A stretch of DNA of 64,000 bases, taken from positions 1 to 64,000 of IMG/VR virus record IMGVR_UViG_3300032083_002558; one strand, written 5' to 3'. The notes under the pieces are model-generated. The model saw only the letters and a program-made list of their open reading frames with translations, ran no database searches and was not told the origin of the DNA. A program made the translations under genes and the position numbers. The stretch is from a virus. Positions within the stretch are counted from its first letter, which is position 1, and each line of letters begins with the position of its first letter. Shown piece after piece: positions 30,965-41,161 of the stretch.

Positions 30965-33559
30965 TTATATTCTCCCACTAATTCTTTTTTTAATCGTATT
31001 AAAGTTACTTCTTACAACAGGTTTGTTTGGTGTATTTCTATCTAATCTAACCTCTGCACTTCCTGCTTTATCAAATCTAACAATTGGTTCTTTAATAAAA
31101 AAGTGTTCTTCTCTTGTATTCGTACTTGAAACTCTTACACCATAAAGTAAATAAAATCCACATTTTTGTGGTTGTATAGTTAGTGTTTTATTTTGAAAAT
31201 CTCCAATACTTGCATTTGTATATGCAACATCTTCACGAAATCCAACACTTTTGTTTGGATTTGGTTTATTAGTACTTGTGTATATAGTTGTATCGTATTC
31301 ACCGAGATTATATCTACCCATTTTATAATCACCACTCATTTTTGCTGTTAATCTTGGATATGTAAAATTACCATCCGTTCCTACGGATTGTAATTCACAA
31401 GATAATCTAACGGTTGTTCCTGCTGGAACATATACAATATCCATCACACCAGCCGCACTATCATCACCGAACTTCACTTTCCAATAACCACCATCACTTA
31501 CCCATTCTTTTAAACATTGTCCTATTTGCATAGCCAATCCATCTATTTCATGATTGTATTCTTGATACACAGCTTTTCCTGTTGTTCCAGTTGTTCTATC
31601 CCATTCAGTTCTTGGATGTGACGCCATACGAAGATAATTTGAATATTGAACTGGTGTGAAACCCTCAGGTGCTGTTACATCCCATCTGTTTTTAATATAT
31701 GAATCTAAAAAGTATACAGGACCAGTTCCATCACCCATATAAGGCCAATAAGTAAAACCATCCATATGGAATCTATCATTAAGTTGATTTGGTGATGAGT
31801 AAAAATCATAATAAGGTCTACCTTGATTGTTTAACATAATCCAATGTCTTCTGTTAACATTTTCTCTTGTATGATACCATATTGTTCCATAACTTTCAAC
31901 TCTTGTTATATACATATAATTAACATCACAATAAACTTCTGAACTGTTATCTAATAAAAATCCAGTATGGTCGGAACGAGTCATATAACAACCATTGAAT
32001 TTTGCATGTGCTCCATAACCCCAATTATACATATTGTAATAACCATCATATGAAACAATGTTTCTTGTTTCCATACCCCAAGAACTTCTAACCATAAATC
32101 CACGATGTGTATCGTTAGAATTATTCGCACTACCATCCCAAGTACAATTTGTAGCTTCTGATTGATAACCATAATTCAATGTATCAGTACTATCAGGGTC
32201 TAATCCACCATTGTATCCAGCAATACAAACTCCAGCTCTATAAAAGTTATTGTTTGTATTTCCACCTAATCCTTTGAATTGTACATCTTTAAACCTAATA
32301 CGCCGCGTAGCTGCATTATTACCAAGACTACCCCAATTCTCAATATAAACAAAAACTCTATCATCAGCATCGTCACAACGAATCACACAATCTCTTGTAA
32401 GAATTGTAACTAAACTTCCTACTTTATGAACATATCTAACTTGGTCGTCTAATGTTACTGTAGTTCCAGCAATAGCAGTGATTGTATATTTTGTGTCATA
32501 ATCCCAACCAGTATTTGTATCATTGTTTACATCAATTAAAATTTCATCACCAACTGCTAAATCAGAAGCATTACCCACCACAATATCTGCAGTTGAATCA
32601 GCTGATTCAATAGCAGTTGTTAGAGTGGTTGCATTTCTTCTAACTTGTGAACCACTTGCTGCAAAAAGTTGAGTTCCTGAAGGAGTTGTATCTGTAAGTA
32701 AATCTTTCCCATGTCCATTTAAATGTCTTCTTTCATTTCCTGTTTGATAAATTGTTTTACCTATTAAGTTAGCTATTGTACCTGATACATTTGCATCAAT
32801 TCTAATAAAATTTCTTAAAAAGTCAATTCCAGTTATTGATACAACATTTCTATCACTACCAGTTCCAAATATTATTTTGTATCCTTCTCTAAATACTTTT
32901 GCATTATCAACAAGTATCATTCTTGGATTTACAAATCTTTGAATTGTAGCAGTTGGAGATACGAATTGTCTGTAATAAATTTTGTTTGCACCTGCTGTTG
33001 TATCAACATCGTGAACCCAAAAACTTTCATCATCACAATGTTTATATCCTGTAAATCTTGAATACACAGAAATCCAATCACCAGCTGCAAAATTAGAAGC
33101 TGATATAACAGGTAAATAATCTTGATTGTAATCAATATAATTTGAACAACTTATAGCTGTGATTAATGCCTTATCCGTACCTTCACAAATAACTTGAGTT
33201 CGTGTTTGTGTTTCACACCATATAGCATGTTGTTCTGAATTTGTTCCTTTTAAAACTAATTCAGTATTTGCTTTCATTTCAAACTTACCAGCTGAATCGG
33301 ATTCACCTTCTGTAAAATAATTTGATTCACCACCATAAATTGTAGCTCTACCATTAAGTTTAAACTGACTTCCACTTTGAAAAGATAAACAACCATGTAC
33401 AGTTATATCACCATAACCATTTGTTGGCATATCTATTGTACTAGCAGTAACACTATGTCCAGCAGCAATAGTGAAAGTATCACCATCTGCAGGTGTAGCA
33501 CCACCCCAAGTTGCTGATGCTGTAAAATTACCTGATTGATTTGAGGTTAAAGCTGCCAT
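30965..33559 (-). CDS. Large beta-helix/G8-like tail protein
   Basis: 864 residues. The N-terminus ('GNFTASATWGGATPADGDTF', then 'TIAAGHSVTASTIDMPTNGY') resembles the G8-type domain of extracellular and phage proteins. The middle is a long beta-helix-like region with many aromatic and Asn residues ('YNWGYGAHAKFNGCYMTRSD'). The C-terminal part ('GTTVRLSCELQSVGTDGNFT', 'RLDRNTPNKPVVRSNF') is a beta sandwich. It is likely a tail spike or fibre component that meets polysaccharide (inference). It follows its neighbour with no gap. Confidence 0.65.
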   Translation of the reverse strand: MAALTSNQSGNFTASATWGGATPADGDTFTIAAGHSVTASTIDMPTNGYGDITVHGCLSFQSGSQFKLNGRATIYGGESNYFTEGESDSAGKFEMKANTELVLKGTNSEQHAIWCETQTRTQVICEGTDKALITAISCSNYIDYNQDYLPVISASNFAAGDWISVYSRFTGYKHCDDESFWVHDVDTTAGANKIYYRQFVSPTATIQRFVNPRMILVDNAKVFREGYKIIFGTGSDRNVVSITGIDFLRNFIRIDANVSGTIANLIGKTIYQTGNERRHLNGHGKDLLTDTTPSGTQLFAASGSQVRRNATTLTTAIESADSTADIVVGNASDLAVGDEILIDVNNDTNTGWDYDTKYTITAIAGTTVTLDDQVRYVHKVGSLVTILTRDCVIRCDDADDRVFVYIENWGSLGNNAATRRIRFKDVQFKGLGGNTNNNFYRAGVCIAGYNGGLDPDSTDTLNYGYQSEATNCTWDGSANNSNDTHRGFMVRSSWGMETRNIVSYDGYYNMYNWGYGAHAKFNGCYMTRSDHTGFLLDNSSEVYCDVNYMYITRVESYGTIWYHTRENVNRRHWIMLNNQGRPYYDFYSSPNQLNDRFHMDGFTYWPYMGDGTGPVYFLDSYIKNRWDVTAPEGFTPVQYSNYLRMASHPRTEWDRTTGTTGKAVYQEYNHEIDGLAMQIGQCLKEWVSDGGYWKVKFGDDSAAGVMDIVYVPAGTTVRLSCELQSVGTDGNFTYPRLTAKMSGDYKMGRYNLGEYDTTIYTSTNKPNPNKSVGFREDVAYTNASIGDFQNKTLTIQPQKCGFYLLYGVRVSSTNTREEHFFIKEPIVRFDKAGSAEVRLDRNTPNKPVVRSNFNTIKKRISGRI

Positions 33560-33750
33560 TATTCCATTTCATCCTCTGGATTTGTTTCAAACATTTTGTC
33601 ATATTCTGTTGTATTACCTGCTATCTCAAATGATAACTCATCATTTGTATCAATGATTGTAGAATCCGTTACAGATAATACTATTTGTTTAACATCATTT
33701 GAAACCACTATTTGTTTTGTAGATTTATCATAATTTATTTTTATTATCAT
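33559..33750 (-). CDS. 63-residue protein at end of giant fibre gene
   Basis: I place the start at ATG 33750, overlapping the TGA of the giant fibre gene (ATGA), with AAGGA seven bases before it; the reading frame upstream of this is a shadow. The product begins MIIKINYDKSTKQIVVSNDV and forms short strands, then ends with an acidic 'YDKMFETNPEDEME'. Perhaps a fibre assembly helper, judged by place and size only. Confidence 0.6.
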   Translation of the reverse strand: MIIKINYDKSTKQIVVSNDVKQIVLSVTDSTIIDTNDELSFEIAGNTTEYDKMFETNPEDEME

Positions 33751-36700
33751 TGATGATTCCTTATTAATTCTATATCTTTTCTTGTTCCATGTATGATATA
33801 ATAACAATGAATATTTTCTTTTGTTTTAAACATACCATTTATATCTATAAATATTTTATTTTCTTTAATTTCTTTAACAAACAATTCTTGATGTTTTCCA
33901 ATACTTGTTAATTGAGTTGTAATTGTATTTTCATCAACCAACCATTCCCATTCTTTAGGTAAATAAATCACATTATCACCTTTTAATTCACCTCTATAAA
34001 ATACATCATTTTGTTGTCCCTCTAAAACACCATATTCTAACTTACCACCCTCTGGCTTGTTTATTACAAATGATTTAGAACCAGCTATTAATTTACCACC
34101 AATCGTTATAGTTGAAGTACCTGAACCACTTATATTACCTAGTACTTCTAAGTTTCCACTTGCAGTTATATTTGTATTTGTTGAAATAAATCCACTTGCA
34201 CTTACATTACCTGTTATTCTTAATTCTCTCTCATCACCCATAAATTCTGCATATGCTGTTGCTCCGTGTTCAATTTGTATATTATCATCAGGAGCTAAAA
34301 TAATATCTTCATCTGCAGATATTACTAAATCCTCAGCTGCACCCGTATTTGCTTTTATGAATGTATCAGTTGAATCAAAGAATATTGCTTTGTTCTCAGC
34401 TATTGTTATGTTATCTGCAAAATTTGAAGTTCCATCCACATCAATGTTATCTAAATTTGCTGTTCCGTTTACATCAATGTCACCTTCTAAATCTATGTTA
34501 CCATTAATTGTTGCATTCCCACCAATAGTTAGGTTTGAAGCACCTGAACCACTTATGTTTCCTTGAACTTCTAAGTTATCTGTGGTAGTTATATCACCTG
34601 ATGCAGATAGTATTAAATCACCTCTTCTATTAATTAATTCAGTAGCACCTGCGTTGTGTTTTAAAACAAATTGTTGTGGGTCATTAGTAGCACTATCGTT
34701 TTGTGATGATAATAAAACATCTTGGTCATTAGCCAATGAAAGTATTGAACCAGTAGCATCAGTTCCAGGAGTTACTTTTATTCTACCACCAGCAACTATC
34801 TCCAATTTCTCTGTTGGAGTAGCCGTTCCAATTCCAATATTTTGAGAACTACCTTGTGCAAACAATGTATTACTTCCACCAGCTTTAACGTGGAAGTCAA
34901 TATCTCCACCATCACCAACCACTATATTGTCTTGTGAACCATCTTCAGTAATAGTTATAAATGCTTCATTACCAGCTTTAAAAGTTAAAGTATCTGTTCC
35001 AAATGATATTAATGTATTTGTATCACCAATATGAGTTATGGTACTACCAACAACAACGGTGTTGGCTGATAATTCACCACTTGAACTTATGTTTCCACTT
35101 GCGGTTATGTGAGTTGTAGCTACATTAGATAGGTTACCATCAACAGTTATGTTACCCTTAACCTCTAATGTTGTAGTGCCCGAACCACTCATTACCAATG
35201 CTGCATCAGTTTGTGTTAAATTTATTTCACCATTATTAAAATTAATAACAGCTGCATCAGCAAGGAATAAATCAGAAAATGCAAGACCAGCTGAACCTAA
35301 CGAATGACCATCATTAGCTGCTGGAAATAAAGCTGCATTATTTAATTTTAATTCATTACCAGCGTTAACTCTAAATTGTATTTGATTGTCTGTTGTGAAA
35401 TCAATTAGGTTGTCAGCATCTCTACCGATTTTTAAATCTGTTGCGAATGTGTTACCACCAATGGTAGCACTTACATTTGATAAATTTGAACCATCACCTA
35501 CAAAACCACCACTTGCACTTACGACTCCACTTGCGGTTATGTGACCAGTTACATTTATACCACCATCAGATGTTTCAAATTTTGTAGAATTGTTATGTTT
35601 TAATTCTGTTCCAGCTCCTTGTGTGAATACAGCAATTGTGTTACCATTATTTTGAGCTCTTACTCTTATTTCAGTACCATCTATATATAAAGCACCTGTT
35701 CCTTTATCTTGTATGTAACTATTTGAACCATTATGCCATATATGTAAATCATCACCAGTTCCAATTTTTATTTTTTTATTATCTTCTAAATTTATTTCAC
35801 CGAATGAACCAGTTCCTGTAAGAGCAATTACATCACCACTCGCACTTATGTTACCACTTGCGGTTATGTGTGAGGATACTCTTAAATCTCCAGTAATGTC
35901 TAATGAAGCACTTGGTAGAGCCATATTAATACCAACTGTATTATTTCCACCATCTACAAATAACATATGTGTATTAGCGTTAGACTCAACTCTAAAATCC
36001 ATATCAGCACTTAAATCATTAACAACAACAGCGTCATTAGAACCCTCTACAAGTCTAATCATTTCAACAGCACCGGCTGTAAAAGTTATTTGGTCACTTG
36101 TAAAAGCTATTTCTGTATTTGCATCTCCTAAATGGATGATTTTCTCAGCAACATTTATATTTTTTGAGATTAAAGTACCACTTGAACTTATATCACCAAG
36201 TGCAGTTATGTCATCCGTTGATGTAATTTGTTCTGCAGTTATTGTTCCAAGAGATGTGATGTTTCCACTTGTTAAAATGTTTCCACTCGCACTTATGTTT
36301 CCACTTGCAGTTATATGTCCATTTACATTAATACCGCCATCTTTAATATCTGCTACTTCTGTATTATTAGCATAAAAGTTTATTTGATTTGTATCTTCAA
36401 AATCTATTTTAGTTTGGTCATCTTCTCCAATTTTTAAATCGGTAGCGAATATAGAAGTTATAGTTGTTTGAGCAGCTGTAATAGCTACATCATTTGCGTT
36501 TGCAGTTATACCATCACCACCAATTACATTAACTGTAGCTGAGCCCCCAAGTGTTATAGAACCTCCACCAGTTAAACCAGTTCCAGCAGTTACGGTTACT
36601 GCATCTTCAGCTAATTTAGCAATAGGTATTTCGTCATTATCAATTTCTGCTACGATGATAGCAGCTAATCCATCGGTAACTGCATCAGCATCAAGAGTAG

Positions 36701-39662
36701 CTGCTTTAATTGTTCCACTTGAACTTATATTTCCACTTGCGGTTATGTGTGAAGATATTGCAGCTCCTAATGCAATTGTATCAGTAGTAGCCTCCGTTAA
36801 GGTTATCATATCTACACCACCAGCTGCAAGTGTTATTTTATCAGTAGCAAATGCTATTTTTGTATCAGTATCACCACTATGTACTACACTATCAGAGAGA
36901 AATATATCATCACCAACCACTAAATCATCTTTAACAGTTAAATCATCAAAAAATCCATTACCACTTGCACTTATGTTACCACTTGCAGTTATATGTCCGT
37001 TGAATAAATGTGTATCTATTATCGCGTCACCAAATATATTTGAACCTTCGGTTTGGATAGTTGATGAAGTTATAAATGATGATGTGAAATGTGTTACATT
37101 AAGTTTTGTAGCTGTCAAGTCTGAAATTGTAACTGCATTAATCGTTCCACCATTTATTTGATTACCACTAATTGTGTCTGCACTTATCTGTCCAGCGATT
37201 GTATCAGCTGTAATTGAACCACCCAATACAGTTGATGTTCCAGCGATTGTAATGGCGTCTTCTGCTAATTTAGCAATAGGGATTTCATCATTATCAATTT
37301 CAGCAACAATAGCTGCGGCTAATCCATCAGTAACAGCTGCTGCGTCAAGAGTAACGGCCTTTATAGTTCCACTCGCACTTATTTCATTAGCAGTTAAATA
37401 TCCAGCTGAACCAGTTCCAACAATAGTTATATTATTAAATCCTAATATATTTCCATTACTACCACTTATGTTTCCACTAGCAGTTATGTGAGATGATATT
37501 GCAGCCCCAAATGAAATTGTATCAGTAGAGGCTTCTGTAAGTTTTAACAATTCTGTAGCACCAGCTCTAAATGCAATTGAATCTGTACCAAATACTATTT
37601 TTGTATCAGTATCACCTATATGTCGAATATCACCAGCAACACTCAAAACACCTCCTACAGATAAGTCAGCTGTAATTTCAGCGTCATCCGATGAAAAAAG
37701 GTGTTCAGCAGATACTGTACCAGCACTTGAACTTATATTTCCAATAGTTGTAAAACTATTCATTGATGCAGAGAAAAATGGAGCAATTGAAGCTGAATTT
37801 ACAGAAAATGTTCTTGCAGTAGCTCCTGTAAAAGTTCCTCCACCATTATTTAATCCATCACCTGCAGTTAGTGCATTTGTTGTCGTACCAATAGTTGTTG
37901 AGGTAAAAGCATTTGAACCTAATTCTCTTGTTCCAACAACACTTGAACCATTTATCATAACAGCTGTTGCTTCCGAACCTTGATTTGATAAACCTTTTAT
38001 TGTTAATGTTTTTAAAGTAGTCGTACCACTAGCACTTAAATTTCCACTAGCAGTTATCTGATTAAATTGAACATTATCAGATGAACCGAATTGAGCTGAT
38101 GAGCTGATTGTGGTAGAACCTTTTAATATATTAGCTACAGTCGCTGTTCCACCTAATGTAGTTGAACCAGCTCCCCCAATTGTAATTGCATCAGAGGCTA
38201 ATTTAGCGATTGGGATTTCATCATTATCGATTTCACCAACAATAGTAGCAGCTATCGTATCATTAATTAAAGAATTTATTTGTGCTGAACTTGAAACTAA
38301 TGTTTTTGCAGTAACAACTTCATTAGCACTTACTCTTGTTGAGAATGAAGCACTTGATTCTACAATTGAACCACTTATATCCGTAGCGATTTGAGCAGAT
38401 GAACTAATTACTCCTGCTCCTTTTAACCCACCTGCGTCTAAAGTCAATGTATCAAATGTTACATCACCATCAGTTCCTAATCCATTAACATCAACATCTA
38501 CACCATTAAGTTTAAACTTTCCTTGAGAAGAGCCAGCAGATGAAGCACTAACTAAACCAGCTGGAAGTTGAGCTGAACTACTAAATACCCCTGCTCCTTT
38601 TAATCCCCCAGCGTCTAAAGTTAATGTATCAAAAGTAACATCACCATCAGTACCTAAACCATTTACATCTACATCGACACCATTAAGTTTAAACTTCCCT
38701 TGAGATGAACCTGCAGCCGATGCACTAAATATTCCACTTGGTAATTGAGCAGATGAACTAAATGCTCCAACACCTTTCAATCCTCCAGCGTCTAAAGTAA
38801 GAGTGTCAAATGTTGGGTCTCCGTTTGTTCCCAATCCATTAACATCCACATCGACACCATTTAGTTTAAATTTACCTTGTGATGAACCTGCAGCTGAACT
38901 ACTTACAACCCCACCTGGTAAAGTAGCACTTACATTTGTTAATCCAGCACCATTACCCTCTAATCTACCAAATGAACCAGTTGATATTGAAGAGCCACTT
39001 ACATCCCCTAAAAATTCAGTATCTTTACTAACTAATATTTTTTCACTTGAATTTGTAGTTGTAAATTTTATATAGGAGTTTGAACCTTCAGTAATGTTTA
39101 GAGCATCTGCCAAATTATCTGTAAGTGTGATTTTATTTTTTGTAGTATTACCACCAAATGTTATGTTAAGTCCTTGTGCAGCATCATCAACGACAATACT
39201 ATCAGCTGCAAGAGAACCAACATTTGTAATGTTATTATCACCTAAAGATAAATTTCCAGCCAAAGCAGTAATTGTAGTTGAGCCAATTGTTCCACCATTA
39301 ATTTTATCACCACTAATTTCATCATTATCTATCTCAGCTACAATTGCTGCAGCTAATCCATCAGAAACAGCTGCTGCATCTAAAGTAGCTGCTGTGATAG
39401 TTCCACTCGAACTTATGTCTCCACTTGCGGTTATGTTAGGAACAATTGTCGCAGTAGCTCCTCTAATAGAGGTCTTTTGTGTGGCGTTTCCAAATCTTAT
39501 TTGGTCACCATTTGCAAAATATTTTACAGATTGTTTATTACCAGCATTGAATTGAGTAGAAGTTATTGTTCCACTTGAACTTATGTTAGAACTTGCAGTT
39601 ATATTGGTGGTTTCTAAACCATTTTTTATTTTAAAGTTTTTTGACACAGCTTCACTCTCCAC
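33747..39662 (-). CDS. Giant repeat-rich tail fibre
   Basis: 1971 residues built from repeats. About a dozen copies of H-I-T-A-S-G-N-I-S-(A/S)-S-G and variants lie through the length. Three near-identical 59-residue units occur at 38414-38944, and blocks such as 'LAAIIVAEIDNDEIPIAKLA' recur. The C-terminal 110 residues are unique ('KSFVINKPEGGKLEYGVLEG', 'GKHQELFVKEIKENKIFIDI') and may be a tip or chaperone-like end. Repeats suggest a long rod whose length changes by recombination. Starts at a GTG 14 bases downstream of a motif copy. Confidence 0.78.
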   Translation of the reverse strand: MESEAVSKNFKIKNGLETTNITASSNISSSGTITSTQFNAGNKQSVKYFANGDQIRFGNATQKTSIRGATATIVPNITASGDISSSGTITAATLDAAAVSDGLAAAIVAEIDNDEISGDKINGGTIGSTTITALAGNLSLGDNNITNVGSLAADSIVVDDAAQGLNITFGGNTTKNKITLTDNLADALNITEGSNSYIKFTTTNSSEKILVSKDTEFLGDVSGSSISTGSFGRLEGNGAGLTNVSATLPGGVVSSSAAGSSQGKFKLNGVDVDVNGLGTNGDPTFDTLTLDAGGLKGVGAFSSSAQLPSGIFSASAAGSSQGKFKLNGVDVDVNGLGTDGDVTFDTLTLDAGGLKGAGVFSSSAQLPAGLVSASSAGSSQGKFKLNGVDVDVNGLGTDGDVTFDTLTLDAGGLKGAGVISSSAQIATDISGSIVESSASFSTRVSANEVVTAKTLVSSSAQINSLINDTIAATIVGEIDNDEIPIAKLASDAITIGGAGSTTLGGTATVANILKGSTTISSSAQFGSSDNVQFNQITASGNLSASGTTTLKTLTIKGLSNQGSEATAVMINGSSVVGTRELGSNAFTSTTIGTTTNALTAGDGLNNGGGTFTGATARTFSVNSASIAPFFSASMNSFTTIGNISSSAGTVSAEHLFSSDDAEITADLSVGGVLSVAGDIRHIGDTDTKIVFGTDSIAFRAGATELLKLTEASTDTISFGAAISSHITASGNISGSNGNILGFNNITIVGTGSAGYLTANEISASGTIKAVTLDAAAVTDGLAAAIVAEIDNDEIPIAKLAEDAITIAGTSTVLGGSITADTIAGQISADTISGNQINGGTINAVTISDLTATKLNVTHFTSSFITSSTIQTEGSNIFGDAIIDTHLFNGHITASGNISASGNGFFDDLTVKDDLVVGDDIFLSDSVVHSGDTDTKIAFATDKITLAAGGVDMITLTEATTDTIALGAAISSHITASGNISSSGTIKAATLDADAVTDGLAAIIVAEIDNDEIPIAKLAEDAVTVTAGTGLTGGGSITLGGSATVNVIGGDGITANANDVAITAAQTTITSIFATDLKIGEDDQTKIDFEDTNQINFYANNTEVADIKDGGINVNGHITASGNISASGNILTSGNITSLGTITAEQITSTDDITALGDISSSGTLISKNINVAEKIIHLGDANTEIAFTSDQITFTAGAVEMIRLVEGSNDAVVVNDLSADMDFRVESNANTHMLFVDGGNNTVGINMALPSASLDITGDLRVSSHITASGNISASGDVIALTGTGSFGEINLEDNKKIKIGTGDDLHIWHNGSNSYIQDKGTGALYIDGTEIRVRAQNNGNTIAVFTQGAGTELKHNNSTKFETSDGGINVTGHITASGVVSASGGFVGDGSNLSNVSATIGGNTFATDLKIGRDADNLIDFTTDNQIQFRVNAGNELKLNNAALFPAANDGHSLGSAGLAFSDLFLADAAVINFNNGEINLTQTDAALVMSGSGTTTLEVKGNITVDGNLSNVATTHITASGNISSSGELSANTVVVGSTITHIGDTNTLISFGTDTLTFKAGNEAFITITEDGSQDNIVVGDGGDIDFHVKAGGSNTLFAQGSSQNIGIGTATPTEKLEIVAGGRIKVTPGTDATGSILSLANDQDVLLSSQNDSATNDPQQFVLKHNAGATELINRRGDLILSASGDITTTDNLEVQGNISGSGASNLTIGGNATINGNIDLEGDIDVNGTANLDNIDVDGTSNFADNITIAENKAIFFDSTDTFIKANTGAAEDLVISADEDIILAPDDNIQIEHGATAYAEFMGDERELRITGNVSASGFISTNTNITASGNLEVLGNISGSGTSTITIGGKLIAGSKSFVINKPEGGKLEYGVLEGQQNDVFYRGELKGDNVIYLPKEWEWLVDENTITTQLTSIGKHQELFVKEIKENKIFIDINGMFKTKENIHCYYIIHGTRKDIELIRNHQ
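38414..38944 (-). repeat. Three 177-bp tandem units inside the giant fibre gene
   Basis: Units start near 38414, 38591 and 38768, each 177 bp (59 codons). Each encodes 'LDAGGLKG', 'SSSAQLP' and 'GKFKLNGVDVDVNGLGT', differing at a few residues. The DNA has diverged mostly at third positions, so the duplication is not very recent but the protein is conserved. Confidence 0.75.
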
Positions 39663-39676
39663 TATATTGTCTATAT

Positions 39677-39690
39677 GTTATAAATATAAA
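39677..39690 (-). promoter_or_regulatory. Relative of the repeated intergenic motif
   Basis: Coding-strand TTTATATTTATAAC, sharing the TTATATTTATA core with the 18-bp copies, in the 32-base gap before the giant fibre gene. The downstream half (TATGAAT) is replaced, so only the core is preserved. Confidence 0.35.
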
Positions 39691-39694
39691 TTTT

Positions 39695-41161
39695 TTAAAT
39701 TAATGTCCTAACGAATTTCACACTACAACTAATAAATGAACTATTACCAAGTAATCTAACATTTGAATTACTAACATCTGTAGTAAAATCAACTAAATTC
39801 AAACCTGAATTTATTTGTGAATATTCGGTATTAAATGCACTTGAACTATTCTGTACAACTAACATTTCACTTGATTGAATATTTGATGCACTTGTTACTT
39901 GTAATAAATATTTACAAGTTTGAAAACTTGATGTATTAAATGTATTAATAACGGTAGATGATGCAGCTGTCATTTGAACAACCTGACCTAATAAAACAGA
40001 ACCTGTAAATTGATGTGTATCATCAACTGAATCACCAAATATCGTTGAACCACTTGAAAATGATTGTGTTATGTTTGAAACAGTTGAATTAACTATATAT
40101 CTATTACCAATTATATCACCACTTGCACTTATATTACCTGCTACTTGTAATGCTACAGTTGGAACAGATGTTCCAATACCAACATTCCCATTGGAGTCAA
40201 TTCTTATTCTTTCAGTATCAGTTCCATTAAGTGTTGTAAAGAATTGTAGATTTGAATCAACTGAAGCATTAAAACCGATTGAAGAATTATATGCATTATC
40301 TTTTCCAGCTATTATAGCACCAGCCGGCTGTGAAATTGCTCCTCCACCAGTATTATCTTTATGTTTAAATTCAATACCAGCACCTTTATCAGTTCCCGTA
40401 TCAGTATTTGAATTTTCTATTGTTATTATGGAATTACCACCATCGGTATCTTTAGAAAATATAAATTCACCACTAGCTGTTATATTACCTAGTATATTAT
40501 CAACACCACCAATGTTTACAGTAAAACTATCAGAACCGCTTATTTCATAAACATCTGCATCTACATCATAACCCATTCTTAATGCTACTTCTGAAATACC
40601 TCTTTCATCTACAAATTTTACATATCTATCCGAGCCTGTATCTATTAAAATTGGAATATCAGAATTAACATCAGAACCACCTGCAAAAGTTAAAGTATCA
40701 GTAACAACCGTATTACCTAAATTTGCATTACCTTGAAATATATTTGCCTCATCATCTACTGGCAATCTAACTTGGTCTGTATAAATCCATTGGTCACTTG
40801 GTAATCCTAAAGTATTAGTTACCTTTTCACCTATGAATTTATATCTTAATAATCTATCGTATTCTGTATCTAATGATGTGAATACAATTGAACCAGTATT
40901 TTGACTACCACTTAATGATGCACTTAGAAGTGTGTTTTGTTTAAATTTTTTGGTCGCATCAGTATCACCTGTGAATTTGATTTCATTTTGAAACGAACAA
41001 GAAACAGAACCTGTAATTCTACCATATGCTACAGAGGCGGAAAGTGCAAAACCATCTGTAGCTGTATTGACAAAACTAGCGACAGTACCACCTTTTGTAA
41101 TATAGGATGTTTTTTTACCCTCTACACTTTCTAATAATATTCTTAGATTATAAGTTGGCAT
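39695..41161 (-). CDS. Tail-fibre protein with shared C-terminal tip
   Basis: 488 residues. The N-terminal 150 residues form a beta domain ('MPTYNLRILLESVEGKKTSY', 'TDATKKFKQNTLLSASLSGS') that may attach to the baseplate. The middle holds fibre blocks ('GNITASGEFIFSKDTDGG', 'GNVGIGTSVPTVALQVAGN'). The C-terminal region ('TFNTSSFQTCKYLLQVTSAS' ... 'FISCSVKFVRTLI') is homologous to that of the fibre at 25015. Probably a receptor-binding fibre (inference). Confidence 0.72.
   Translation of the reverse strand: MPTYNLRILLESVEGKKTSYITKGGTVASFVNTATDGFALSASVAYGRITGSVSCSFQNEIKFTGDTDATKKFKQNTLLSASLSGSQNTGSIVFTSLDTEYDRLLRYKFIGEKVTNTLGLPSDQWIYTDQVRLPVDDEANIFQGNANLGNTVVTDTLTFAGGSDVNSDIPILIDTGSDRYVKFVDERGISEVALRMGYDVDADVYEISGSDSFTVNIGGVDNILGNITASGEFIFSKDTDGGNSIITIENSNTDTGTDKGAGIEFKHKDNTGGGAISQPAGAIIAGKDNAYNSSIGFNASVDSNLQFFTTLNGTDTERIRIDSNGNVGIGTSVPTVALQVAGNISASGDIIGNRYIVNSTVSNITQSFSSGSTIFGDSVDDTHQFTGSVLLGQVVQMTAASSTVINTFNTSSFQTCKYLLQVTSASNIQSSEMLVVQNSSSAFNTEYSQINSGLNLVDFTTDVSNSNVRLLGNSSFISCSVKFVRTLI

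Noticed and set aside
33747-39662. Regular repeats in the fibre region as a CRISPR array
   Set aside because: The repeats are in-frame coding elements with variable spacing and divergent third positions, not identical repeats with unique spacers.
34057-40550. Long open frames on the plus strand opposite the fibre genes (up to about 175 codons)
   Set aside because: They mirror the repeats of the minus-strand fibres, have low-complexity hydrophobic composition, lack ribosome sites, and are expected where codon bias removes stops on the opposite strand.
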